Of a stretch of 36,623 nucleotides of DNA, positions 16,970-26,232 are shown one piece after another. The notes under the pieces are model-generated. The model did no database searches. It was not told the DNA's origin and worked only from the letters and a program-made list of their open reading frames with translations. The position numbers and the translations under genes were made by a program. The DNA comes from Planctomycetaceae bacterium (GTDB lineage: Bacteria; Planctomycetota; Planctomycetia; Planctomycetales; Planctomycetaceae), in contig CANJQC010000047.1 of assembly GCA_947476295.1 (NCBI GenBank), positions 1-36,623 of the forward strand, read 5' to 3'. Position 1 is the stretch's first letter, and each line of letters opens with the position of its first letter.

Positions 16970-19305
16970 CATCCAGCCATTATCAGCGACCGCCAAAGGA
17001 AATTACCGACATTCTGGACGTCGGACCGACGCCCGGAATTCTGCTCAGTCCAACTCGTGAATTTCTACTGCTGATTGAACGAGCGAGTTATCCGCCAATT
17101 GAAGATCTTGCCGCACCGATGCTGAAGCTGGCGGGCTTGCGAGTCAATCCGCAGACGAACGGACCGCATCTCGCACCTCGCGGTACCGGATTGATTCTGC
17201 AGACAATCGCAACCGGTGAGCAGCGACGAATCGATGTTCAGGAAGGAGCCAACATCGGATTTCAGGGATGGTCGCCGGACGGAAAGTCACTGGCATTCAC
17301 AATCACGACGGACAACGCAATTCAGTTATGGGTCGCGACTGTCGAAGACGCCACGGCTCATCAAATTGAGGGACTGGAAATCAACGGAACTTATGGCGTG
17401 CCCGTTCAATGGTTGCCTGACAGCACTGGACTACTCGTGCAGGCTACCGTGACTAATCGCGGCGCGCCACCGAAACAGCCGAATGTTCCGTTGGGACCCG
17501 CGATCGAAGAAAGTTTCGGCCGATCCGGCCCCGTGCGGACTTACCAAGATCTGCTGCAGAACTCACACGACGAAGATCTGTTTGAGTTTTACGGTCGTTC
17601 TCAATTGACGGTCGTCGATCTGCCAGAAATGTCAGTTGAGCCGACTGGGCCGGCATCCTTGTTTGCCTCGGTTGAAGTATCACCGGACGGTCAGCACATT
17701 CTCGCGATCCTGATCGAACGCCCGTTTTCCTGTCTGTTGCCAGCCAGTCGCTTTCCAAAGTCGATCGAAGTCTGGAATCGCCATGGCGAATTAAAGTACG
17801 TGGTGGCTTCACTTCCTATGCAGGATAACATCCCGATCGAAGGCGTTCCGACCGGTCCGCGCTCAGTCACGTGGCAACCGAATAAGCCTGCGACTTTGTC
17901 GTGGATGGAAGCTCTGGACGACGGCGATCCACGGACTCTCGTACCTTATCGGGATCGAGTATTGTGTCTCACTGCACCGTTTGATTCTGCTCCGACGGAA
18001 CTTGCACGCACCGAACAGCGCTGCACGGGAATTCTGTGGGGCGAGAAAGATGGCCTCGCGTTTGTACGCGACTATGATCGCGACCGTCGCTGGACTCGCA
18101 CGCTGCAAATCAATACCGAGCATCCCGATGCGACTCCGACACTGATTTGGGAGCGATCAATCAACGATCGCTACGGAGATCCCGGAACTCCAATCAGCCG
18201 ACTCCTGCCTAACGGTCAAAGTGTGATGTGGCAGCATGGCAATTTCCTGTTTCTGCGCAGCACCGGTGCGACACCGAAGGGCGATCGACCGTTTCTGGAT
18301 CGATTTGATTTGATAACTCACGAAACAAAGCGCCTGTTCGCCTGTGCTGACGAAAGTTACGAATTTGTCGTGGCGTTGATTGCTGATGACGGAACACAGT
18401 TTATCACGCAGCATGAATCTCCCCTCGATCCTCCCAACGTGTTTCTGTACACCGCCGGGCAAGCTCGCATTGCATTGACCAGCTTCCCGGACCCGATGCC
18501 GCAACTTCGCAGCATTCACAAAGAACTGGTCACCTACGAACGGAGCGACGGCGTTCCCCTTTCGTTCACGCTGTATCTGCCGCCCGATTATCAGAAAGGC
18601 AAGCCGCTGCCGACGATTGTCTGGGCGTATCCCCGTGAGTTCAATGATCCGTCAACGGCAGGTCAGGTATCCGGTTCCACGAATCGTTTCACCTCGATCA
18701 GTGGAATTTCCCATCTCTTTCTGCTGACTCAGGGCTATGCCATTCTGGACGAAGCCACCATGCCCGTCGTCGGTGCCCCCGACGTTGCTAACGACACTTT
18801 TATAGAACAAGTGGTGGCAAGCGCCCAGGCGGCGATCGACAAAGCGGTTGATATGGGAGTGACTGATCGCGACTGTGTCGGGGTGGGCGGACACAGTTAC
18901 GGAGCATTTATGACGGCAAATCTGTTGGCTCATTCAACACTGTTCAGGACCGGTGTGGCGCGGAGTGGAGCTTACAATCGAACGTTGACGCCGTTTGGAT
19001 TTCAAAACGAACGCCGCACTTTCTGGGAAGCTCCGGAAATCTATTTGATCATGTCACCGTTCGCTGCGGCTGACAGGATCAAGGCCCCGATTCTGATCAT
19101 TCATGGCGAAGCCGATAACAATCCGGGCACGTTTCCCATTCAGAGTGAACGCCTTTACCACGCCATTCGCGGCAACGGCGGCAACGTTCGCTACGTCACA
19201 CTTCCACACGAATCCCACGGCTACGTCGCGCGTGAATCCGTGGAACATACGTTGTGGGAAATGGTGACGTGGTTTGACAGGTACGTGAAAGGATGCGTTT
19301 CATAG
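16966..19305 (+). CDS. S9-family serine peptidase (glutamyl endopeptidase-like), C-terminus altered by a deletion
   Basis: A 779-aa prolyl-oligopeptidase-family protein: N-terminal beta-propeller (about 20-500), then alpha/beta hydrolase domain. The catalytic triad is visible: Ser644 in GGHSYGAF, Asp717 in HGEADNN, His751 in HESHGY. The segment VWAYPREFNDPSTAGQVSGS (about 549-568) is typical of the S9D glutamyl endopeptidase group. There is no N-terminal signal peptide, unlike most of that group, so localisation is uncertain. The start is GTG 16966, overlapping the DUF423 stop. The last few codons (GCVS) are read out of frame from a glycosidase gene: deletion joined the two genes near 19290. 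The peptidase domain itself appears complete. Confidence 0.87.
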   Translation: MTSSHYQRPPKEITDILDVGPTPGILLSPTREFLLLIERASYPPIEDLAAPMLKLAGLRVNPQTNGPHLAPRGTGLILQTIATGEQRRIDVQEGANIGFQGWSPDGKSLAFTITTDNAIQLWVATVEDATAHQIEGLEINGTYGVPVQWLPDSTGLLVQATVTNRGAPPKQPNVPLGPAIEESFGRSGPVRTYQDLLQNSHDEDLFEFYGRSQLTVVDLPEMSVEPTGPASLFASVEVSPDGQHILAILIERPFSCLLPASRFPKSIEVWNRHGELKYVVASLPMQDNIPIEGVPTGPRSVTWQPNKPATLSWMEALDDGDPRTLVPYRDRVLCLTAPFDSAPTELARTEQRCTGILWGEKDGLAFVRDYDRDRRWTRTLQINTEHPDATPTLIWERSINDRYGDPGTPISRLLPNGQSVMWQHGNFLFLRSTGATPKGDRPFLDRFDLITHETKRLFACADESYEFVVALIADDGTQFITQHESPLDPPNVFLYTAGQARIALTSFPDPMPQLRSIHKELVTYERSDGVPLSFTLYLPPDYQKGKPLPTIVWAYPREFNDPSTAGQVSGSTNRFTSISGISHLFLLTQGYAILDEATMPVVGAPDVANDTFIEQVVASAQAAIDKAVDMGVTDRDCVGVGGHSYGAFMTANLLAHSTLFRTGVARSGAYNRTLTPFGFQNERRTFWEAPEIYLIMSPFAAADRIKAPILIIHGEADNNPGTFPIQSERLYHAIRGNGGNVRYVTLPHESHGYVARESVEHTLWEMVTWFDRYVKGCVS

Positions 19306-20150
19306 CTACGTGGTCAATCGCCAGATCAATGCGGTCAATCCGGATGACGAAGGCACGAAAGCGGCCGCGATGTATCGCGTGATGCTCCGCGCTGGTGAAG
19401 AAGTCACGCTGCAGTTGCGATTGTGGGAGTCAGGTTCGCAACCTGCGGAAGTCTTTGGATCGACATTTTCTGAGATCTTCGAACTTAGAAAGGTGGAAGC
19501 CGACAGATTTTACGACAGAAAAATTCCGGCCGGACTTCCTGAAGAGTCGCGTCGGATTCTGCAGCAGGCGTATTCGGGCCTGATGTGGACGAAGCAGTTC
19601 TATTATTATGTCGTCAACGAATGGAACTTCAGTGACGTCAATCCTCCCGTTCATGCATGGGCCTGCTGGCGAGTTTACAAACAGACCGGGGCTCCGGGAC
19701 ACCGCGATCGACTGTTTCTGGCCAGAACATTTCAGAAGTTGAGCGACCTTGTGCTCGACAAGCTGCCGGGTTTCCGTCGTCGCATGGAATGGTTCATGGA
19801 GCACCGCAGCGAACGACTGAAAAACATCACATTTATGCAGCGATCGGCGGCAGCTGACGACACCAGACCGGCGCGGGGCCTGCGACTGCTGGCAATTCCA
19901 ACGCGAGAACGCATGGAGCGAATCCTGAAGTACCTGTTGGATGAAAAGGAATTTTTGTCTCCCTAGGGAATCAGGTCGATGTCAGAAATTCATGAAACGC
20001 AGCCGTTTGTGTTTTATGTGGACGGGCACGAGCATCGAGTCAACTATGACCCTGGCGATTCCGACTCATCCATGTTCGGCGGCAACAGTAATTGGCGGGG
20101 ACCGGTCTGGTTTCCGCTCAATTATCTGCTCATTGAAGTGGTCACAATGA
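19292..20150 (+). pseudogene. MGH1-type glycoside hydrolase (glucosidase-like), multiply deleted
   Basis: Fragments of a large cytoplasmic glucosidase of the MGH1/GH63-like group are joined in one frame. Homology starts inside the last codons of the S9 gene (KDAFHSYVVNRQ read from about 19291), continues through NPDDEGTKAAAMYRV and WTKQFYYYVV, jumps to NEWNFSDVNPPVHAWACW, jumps again to LPGFRRRMEWFMEHR, and reaches LDEKEFLSP. There a TAG (19964-19966) replaces the expected Tyr codon of the sequence SP-Y-GIRS. The frame then continues GIRSMSEIHETQPFVFYVDG and FGGNSNWRGPVWFPLNYLLIE and ends near 20150 at a palindrome. The N-terminal third and two internal blocks are gone; it cannot be active. 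Confidence 0.8.
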
Positions 20151-20170
20151 TTCGTTGCACAGCCATCAAA

Positions 20171-20272
20171 GGCGACCGGCAGGGTGTCAGCCCTCCGAGT
20201 GCGTTTCATCGTCTCTGTGCGTAATCCTAACGATGACCGAATGCTCGGAGGGCTGACGCCCTGCCGCTCGCC
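20171..20272. repeat. Palindromic repeat at the break of the glycosidase pseudogene
   Basis: The 29-base arms 20171-20199 (with the core cagggtgtcagccctccgag) and 20244-20272 pair at 27 of 29 positions, with a 44-base loop that itself contains short complementary pieces (catcgt/acgatg). It lies between the 3' break of the glycosidase pseudogene and the stop of convergent ispE (20285). It could act as a bidirectional terminator or be a mobile palindrome family member. Confidence 0.75.
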
Positions 20273-20284
20273 AAATCACGGCGA

Positions 20285-21226
20285 CTATCCGCATTCCAGA
20301 ATCCACACCGGCAGGCGGCAGGAATCTTTGAGTTCATCGGCCACCGACTGTGCATCCAGACGGCTTGAGGCGACAACGTAGACAGTTGATCCGCTTCCGG
20401 ACATGAACGCGGGCCGGCGGACGAGGTGCGGGATGCGTTTGAGCAGCGTGGCCATGGCCGGATTGAGTTGTGACGCGGCGTCCGTCAGGCGATTGAAAAT
20501 CAGCGACTGCAGATTCCCGAAGCCATGCGCGACAGAGTCCGCCAGTGGGGTCGATAAACGCGGCGTCCCTAGAATCATTGTCTGTCGAAAGACGGCTGCG
20601 GTGGAATTTCCAGCGCGTGGCCGAAGTGCGACAAAGTACAGCTTCCGGGCGAGCCGGATCGGTTCAATGATTTCACCTCGACCACGACACACAGCGGCCG
20701 ACGCACCGCTGAGCAAAAAATTAATGTCGCTGCCGAGCGTAGCGGCGATCGCATGCAACTGGTCGTCGGTAACGTCCACATTCCAGAGTTGACGGCATCC
20801 GATCAGCGTTGTCGCAGCGTTGCTGGAACCGCCGCCGAGTCCGGATTCGGGCGGTATGCGCTTGTGCAGAATGATGTGGGCACCGAGCGATGTTCCGCAA
20901 AGTTTCTGCAAAGCGCAGGCGGCTCTCAGAATGAGATTTGTTTCGTCGAGCGGAATACCGGCAGGCATATCAGCCGCAGTCGCATCGCTCAGGCTGAGCG
21001 TTATGTCTGACGAGGGCGTTTGTTGAAACGTCAACTGATCGCAGAAGTGCGTGCGCAGCATCACGGTTTCCAGCTCGTGAAACCCATCAGGGCGTTTGCC
21101 AGTCACTTCAAGAAAGATGTTCAGCTTTGCCGGACTACTGAGCGTTAACCGCGGCACGAGGCGCACGGGAGAGCCATCGCAATTCGCGATATGACCATCG
21201 CGGCAGTACCCCTGTGGATTTGACAT
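20285..21226 (-). CDS. ispE: 4-diphosphocytidyl-2-C-methyl-D-erythritol kinase
   Basis: GHMP-superfamily kinase of the non-mevalonate isoprenoid pathway, which phosphorylates CDP-methylerythritol. The 313-aa product has SPAKLNIFLEVTGKRPDGFH (31-50), the ATP-binding glycine loop PPESGLGGGSSNAA (125-138), LGSDINFLLSG with the probable catalytic Asp167, and the C-terminal MSGSGSTVYVV. I chose the ATG at 21226 because an AGGAA lies 8 bases upstream; the frame is open another 19 codons. The N-terminus is about 20 residues longer than common IspE. It lies 60 bases downstream of a membrane-protein gene on the same strand, probably the same transcript. Intact. Confidence 0.94.
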   Translation of the reverse strand: MSNPQGYCRDGHIANCDGSPVRLVPRLTLSSPAKLNIFLEVTGKRPDGFHELETVMLRTHFCDQLTFQQTPSSDITLSLSDATAADMPAGIPLDETNLILRAACALQKLCGTSLGAHIILHKRIPPESGLGGGSSNAATTLIGCRQLWNVDVTDDQLHAIAATLGSDINFLLSGASAAVCRGRGEIIEPIRLARKLYFVALRPRAGNSTAAVFRQTMILGTPRLSTPLADSVAHGFGNLQSLIFNRLTDAASQLNPAMATLLKRIPHLVRRPAFMSGSGSTVYVVASSRLDAQSVADELKDSCRLPVWILECG

Positions 21227-21286
21227 CACTGCAATTCCTGCGCAATCAACGTATCTACGGAATGCGAGTCGGCGGAGCGACATCGC

Positions 21287-22390
21287 CTACGTTAACAGTT
21301 CGGTGTCGGGCGAAGACGATCGGGCGTAATCCTGCATTTCCTGCAACGCTTCATGCACCGTGCGGACCTCAATGTTATCAAACGAAGCTCGCACGGGCAG
21401 CGTCGTCAGTTGATGGGTTCGCGTCAGTCGAAAACGGCTGTCGGCAATCTGAAACTGCCATACCAAGACCATGACGCCACAACAGACCCCAATCCCGATC
21501 CATGTCATCCAGGGAGTCATTTCCGATGCTCGGGAGACAAATTCCTGAGGTGGCAGATATTGAATTTTTCCTGAAAGAAATAACGCCGTCAGTCCAAGTT
21601 CGCCTTCACCCGTTTTCCCATTCGCAGCGTATCCTTCACGCTTGAAAAAATATCCTGTCATTTCGACGTCCGGCGCTTCGACTCCATCTGACTCCGGATT
21701 TGGAAGTCCAGCATCCGCTGAAACTGCGATGACATGCACTAACTGGTTGCCGGAATCGCGTGTTGAAATCCATGCGTCGTACGCCGACTTAAGCCCGAAT
21801 GACTCCGATGACTGATCAATCACAAACGGTGTCAGACGACGCAATCGACCTCGCAGCGTGAAAGCGCGACCGCGACAGGACTGCGGAGAATCCATAAACA
21901 TCGTGAACTGCGCTTCAGGCAACGTCTGCAAATCACTCTTCTTCAGCTTCTGTGACATCCGCAGCGTGCCGTACCACGCAGACATCTCGGATGACAAAAC
22001 GCCGAGCACATCGTCACGAATCGTGCGAGTCAACACCTGGGGAACCACGGCAACTCCAGTGACATCCGTCTGCACCCCGGATTCCATTTCTGCAATACCT
22101 TCGCGATCCAGCAGAGACGAATACTTGCTGGCAATTTCATTGGCTTCGGTCGGCACGACTCGGAATTCATCGGAACGCAGCGTGTTCGTTGCCAGCAGAC
22201 TTTCACTGATCGCAGGTGGCTGCGGGATGGTTGCGGAATCGCTCGAAAACAAGTCAGAGAAAAAATTCGACTTGCCGGTAGCCGACAGCAACAACACCAC
22301 CAGCCCGATGCCAACGACGATAAATGTCATTCGACGCTGACTGCGAACAAGCGACTCTCCGACGGATTTTCCTCGTGATTGAAATCTCAC
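21287..22390 (-). CDS. Hypothetical protein with two membrane helices
   Basis: A 367-aa protein that starts with GTG at 22390, supported by CAGGAG 7 bases upstream. A membrane helix lies near residues 22-38 (TFIVVGIGLVVLLLS) and another near 292-312 (TWIGIGVCCGVMVLVWQF). The stretch between, about 250 residues, contains FTLRGRLRRLTPFVIDQ and ISTRDSGNQLVHVIAVS, resembling an OB-like or beta-rich region outside the cytoplasm. The C-terminal tail (about 313-367) is cytoplasmic if both helices span. No family recognised. It sits directly upstream of ispE, which may only reflect a shared promoter. Confidence 0.75.
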   Translation of the reverse strand: MRFQSRGKSVGESLVRSQRRMTFIVVGIGLVVLLLSATGKSNFFSDLFSSDSATIPQPPAISESLLATNTLRSDEFRVVPTEANEIASKYSSLLDREGIAEMESGVQTDVTGVAVVPQVLTRTIRDDVLGVLSSEMSAWYGTLRMSQKLKKSDLQTLPEAQFTMFMDSPQSCRGRAFTLRGRLRRLTPFVIDQSSESFGLKSAYDAWISTRDSGNQLVHVIAVSADAGLPNPESDGVEAPDVEMTGYFFKREGYAANGKTGEGELGLTALFLSGKIQYLPPQEFVSRASEMTPWMTWIGIGVCCGVMVLVWQFQIADSRFRLTRTHQLTTLPVRASFDNIEVRTVHEALQEMQDYARSSSPDTELLT

Positions 22391-22847
22391 GGCATGACTC
22401 CTGTTGGTGCATTAGCAGACGGACTGCGTCACTTCCAATCTATGGCAACCAAGACCATCCTAGCGTTGCCTGTAAGTGGCCCGTTCAACGAGCGTTACTC
22501 CCGATTGTACGACAATTCGTGAAGAAGACTCAAGCCAATCCCCCCATTATGCCACGCTCGGGGAACATCCAGCAGTTCGTTGTGCTGCATGTTGGCCCAA
22601 GCGAACAGCGCAACAGTCGGGGTATTTGACAGGCCTGAGCTATCCGGATTCTATACTTCACGCGGCCGATTTTGAGGGACTCAAATTCCCGTAGGGTGTG
22701 ACAAGCGGAGCGCCGGCACACCATCTCACGGCCTTGGTGTGCCGGGGCTCCGCTTGTCACACCCTACGAAATCAAACCGTGACTCATAACGCGCCTACAG
22801 TGACTGGCACCTGCGCGAACTACGATTATTTTAAGAGGCATGAGTTG
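22391..22847. other. Intergenic stretch with a MITE-like palindrome, no gene seen
   Basis: Separates the ispE operon from the OprB remnant. Apart from the palindrome at 22691-22767 I see nothing assignable. A short plus-strand frame starting MATKTILALPVSGPFNERYS (22441) stops after 26 codons at a TGA and could be a gene relic, but its family is not recognised. Confidence 0.5.
22691..22767. repeat. Near-perfect 33-bp inverted repeat (MITE-like)
   Basis: Arms 22691-22723 (begins gtagggtgtgacaagcggag) and 22735-22767 (ends cttgtcacaccctac) match at 32 of 33 positions around an 11-base loop. Such compact palindromes with no coding content behave as mobile repeats in many planctomycete genomes (inference from general knowledge). 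Copy number elsewhere cannot be seen in this window. Confidence 0.85.
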
Positions 22848-23235
22848 TTACTGCAGGTCCGGCTGCATCGTCAGCCAACTGCGAACTCGCGCTTTATAGA
22901 ACAGCTCCATGGCGTTTTCGGATGTTTGTCCGTTCTGTTCGCGTAGCGTGGGACTGAATTCGATTACGGTAAAGCCGGCGCCGAGCGTATCGCTGTCCCG
23001 ATCAGGCAGCAATCCACGGTAGACCAGCCCCGCGCCATAATTCAGATCGACCTGATTCCGGTCGGAGGGTGCCCAACTGAACTGCAGGAAAGCCCCCATG
23101 CCTTGTTCGTTGTCGCCGAATTCGGTCCACAGCATTTGATCGAGTGTTGTGTAGAATCCAAAATTGCCGTCAAAAACGGTACTTGTATCGACTGCGTCTG
23201 TATTGCTGGTCGTGAGCCAGCCTCCGCAGCGGATG
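22848..23235 (-). pseudogene. C-terminal fragment of an OprB-type carbohydrate porin
   Basis: On the minus strand the frame reads FGFYTTLDQMLWTEFGDNEQ, then GMGAFLQFSWAPSDRNQVDL, VYRGLLPDRDSDTLGAGFTV and ELFYKARVRSWLTMQPDLQ, the end of an OprB outer-membrane porin. It stops with TAA where the family continues with Tyr-Ile and the last beta strand, and the first two thirds of the porin are missing. The left end of the homology (about 23230) abuts the start of the opposite-strand histidine kinase pseudogene, so a deletion has joined the two genes tail-to-tail fashion. Not functional. Confidence 0.65.
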
Positions 23236-23261
23236 AGAGTCAGGCCAGCGTTCTCATCGTC

Positions 23262-25835
23262 CGCAAAAGGTTGAAAGTCGGCCTGGCCGATGACAATCCG
23301 TCGATCCACGAAGATATCCGCGCGACTCTGAAAACACGCGACGACGACCAGTTGGCCTCAACAGAGGCCGAACTGTTTGGAGAATCCGCTCCGGAGCCTG
23401 GGCAGGGCGTCTCCGATGTCGAGTTTGACCTTCAATCGGCGCGGCAGGGGCAGCAGGCACTGGCGATGGTGGAAGAAGCCATGCGCAGCGGGCAACCTTT
23501 CAGCATGGCATTTGTCGACGTCCGTATGCCGCCGGGCTGGAACGGGATTGAAACGATTCAGCACTTGTGGAAAGTGGATCCAGATCTGAAAGTTGTGATT
23601 TGCACGGCGTACTCCGATTACTCCTGGCGAGAGATCATCGAACAACTGGGCGTCACAGATCGTTTCCTCATTCTCCAAAAGCCGTTTGACGGTGTGGAAG
23701 TGCGTTAGTTGGCAATGACACTGACGGCCAAAGCCGCAATGCGGAAGGCACAGGCACACCACCTTGAAAACATGGAGCAACGTGCTGTTGACATGCGAGC
23801 TGCCAAAGACGAGGCTGAAAAAGCCAGTCGCGCCAAGAGTGAGTTCCTGAGCAACATGAGTCATGAGATTCGTACGCCGCTGAATGGCATTGTCGGTATG
23901 CTGGAACTGCTCGGCACGACGCAACTCTCTGACACACAGAAACGCTATCTGCGTGGCGCGCAGACATCCATCGACTGCCTGATGAGCCTGATCAACGATA
24001 CGCTTGATTTTTAAAAAATCGAGGCCGGGCAGGTTGAACTCGATCCCGTCGAATTCAACCTGCGTACGCTGCTGGAAGACGTGGCAGAAATCATGGCTCC
24101 GAGAGCCCACAAGAAGGGTCTCGATATTTGTTGTGACGTGTCTGAGGTACTGCCGACCATGGTCAGGGCAGATGCCGACAGGCTGCGTCAGGTTGTGCTG
24201 AATCTGGTAGCGAACGCGATCAAGTTTACAGAACGCGGTCAGGTACTCATTCGTGCGGATTTGTGTGAGTCGACTTCGGCGTCGTTGAAGCTGCGTCTGG
24301 AAGTGACTGATACCGGGATTGGGATTCCGGTGGATCGACGCGACCGCCTGTTCAAGATGTTTTCTCAGGTTGATGCGTCCACGACGCGCCGCTTCGGGGG
24401 TACCGGTCTGGGTCTGGCATTATGCCGGCAGCTGGTGGAACTGTTCGGCGGCGAAATCGGAGTTGTAAGCCAGCCTGGCGGAGGGTCGACGTTCTGGTTC
24501 ACAGTGTTTGTTGAGCACGCGACCTGCCACCCGGTTTCCAACATCACACCTCCCGACTTTCAGCATTTGCGAGTCATGGTTGTCGATGACAATGCAACCA
24601 ATCTCGAGATCACGAGGACGCATCTGCAGCGCTGGGGAATCGACTGCAATGTCTCCGACCACGCACACCCTCCGCCCTCGCAGAACTCAAGACGGCAGTC
24701 CGTCAGGGGCGTCCCTATGGTCTGGCGATCCTGAATATGCAGATGCCCGACATCAATGGGTGCGAGTTGATCAAACTGATCCGTTCGGCGGACGAAATTG
24801 CGGAACTTCCTTTGCTCATGCTCACATCCATTGACGAAGACATTCCGCAGGAGCAACTCGATGCGTGGAAACGGGTGGCTTATCTCCATAAGCCGGTGCG
24901 CCAGTCGCGCCTGTACGATTCGGTGATCAGCGCCAGAAGCCACGAACAGAAGCGTGGGCTCGAGCCGCTCGCGGCTACGACCGAGTCATCATCAACTTTC
25001 TCCAGGGAGTGGCTACAACGTGCTTGTGGTTGACGACAATGACATCAACCAGGTCGTCGTGCGCGAACTACTGATGCGTCTGGAACTAACCTGCGTCCTA
25101 GCTGACAATGGCGAGCAGGCCGTGGAACTGGCCGCCTCCCGGACATTCGATCTCGTCCTGATGGATTGTCAGATGCCCGTCCTGGATGGCTTTGCCGCCA
25201 CAGCACACATCCGTCGTCACGAGGACCGTGACGGCGGCTGGGCTCGCCGGGGCGGTCGGTTGCCGGTTGTGGCTCTGACGGCTAACGCCGTGAAAGGTGA
25301 CCGCGAGATGTGCCTTTCGGCCGGCATGGATGACTATCTGACCAAGCCAATTGATCACCGCGCTCTGGCCACAATTCTGAAGCGTTGGCTGCCGACAGTC
25401 GGTCGCGTCAGCGATGATCTGCCATGTGTCGCGGACAGATCCACGGAGTCCCTATGTAAGGTTTCTGCAGATGAAAAGTGTTTCGATCGGGATCATCTGC
25501 TGGAACGCTGTAGCGATGATACCGACTTTGCAAATGAACTGCTCGACATGTTTGCCGACCGAGCGGCCATTCACCTGCCTGCCATTGACCTTGGAGTGTC
25601 CCAGCGGGATGGAGCGATGCTCGTCGGGATTGCGCACGCACTGAAAGGCGTAGCAGGCAATCTGTCGGCTGCCAGATTATTGAGAGTGACAAGCCGCATT
25701 GATCATGACTATCGCAGTACCGATTGCGATATCGACGGCATGCTCCGTGAATGCCTGTTAATGAAAAGCGAAGTTTCGCGCTGCCTGAACGACCTTCCCC
25801 GGCTGCGTCAGTCGATGTCGAACGGAATGTCTTAG
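23262..25835 (+). pseudogene. Hybrid sensor histidine kinase (REC-HK-HATPase-REC-REC-Hpt) broken by two stops and two frameshifts
   Basis: Domain order: an N-terminal receiver (VGLADDNPSIHEDIR, phospho-Asp in MAFVDVRMPPGWNG, Lys in LILQKPFD); a dimerisation domain with H-box SNMSHEIRTPLNG; HATPase with NLVANAIKFT, DTGIGIP and GGTGLGLALC; a second receiver (MVVDDNATNLEI); a third receiver (LVVDDNDINQ, LMDCQMPVLDG, YLTKPID); and an Hpt domain (GIAHALKGVAGNLSAARL). Damage: TAG at 23706-23708 where Gln is expected (VEVR-Q-LAMTL); TAA at 24012-24014 within LDF-S-KIEAG; a frameshift near 24665; and return to the first frame near 25000. The start is lost in the junction with the OprB fragment; 23262 is approximate. 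Without these changes it would be a roughly 860-aa phosphorelay kinase. Confidence 0.85.
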
Positions 25836-26232
25836 ACCCTTTCTTCCCAACAACTGTGCTTTTTTCGCGCATCTTTTTGGCAGTAGCTCTTTGGGATTTC
25901 GAGATTCGGATTTCAGATTTGCGGCTGCGCCGCGCCAGGAGGTTGTAAAAGATGTCTGGAACTCTCCGGGACTGAAGCCTTTACGGCCGCAGCGGTCACT
26001 GCTTTACATCTGCTGACACACATCGAAGCATTTGCAGTTCAGGCTTCGCAGACGGCGTCGTTGTCCGAAACCTTCGCGGCTGCCACTCTGCGGCTGATGC
26101 GTAACGTGCCGGGAAAGATGTCACTAGAGCTTCTGACAGGCAGGAAACGCGACAGCTGTTTGGTTGCTTCTCATAAAATACGAATGCCGGAAAGCCACGT
26201 CAGCGGAGTAGGGAATCCCCGCAAAACTCAGC
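25836..26232. other. Intergenic stretch, no gene recognised
   Basis: About 400 bases between the kinase pseudogene and the stop of the NHL gene. A plus-strand frame reading THIEAFAVQASQTASLSETF and then AATLRLMRN (about 26018-26110) is open for roughly 90 codons without a start and might be a decayed gene, but no family is recognisable. No clear terminator. Confidence 0.45.

Noticed and set aside
22441-22520. Short plus-strand frame MATKTILALPVSG
   Set aside because: Only 26 codons before a stop and no recognisable family; kept only as a remark.
23358-24110. Minus-strand 250-codon open frame over the hybrid kinase
   Set aside because: Plus-strand reading has every kinase motif in place; the minus frame has none.
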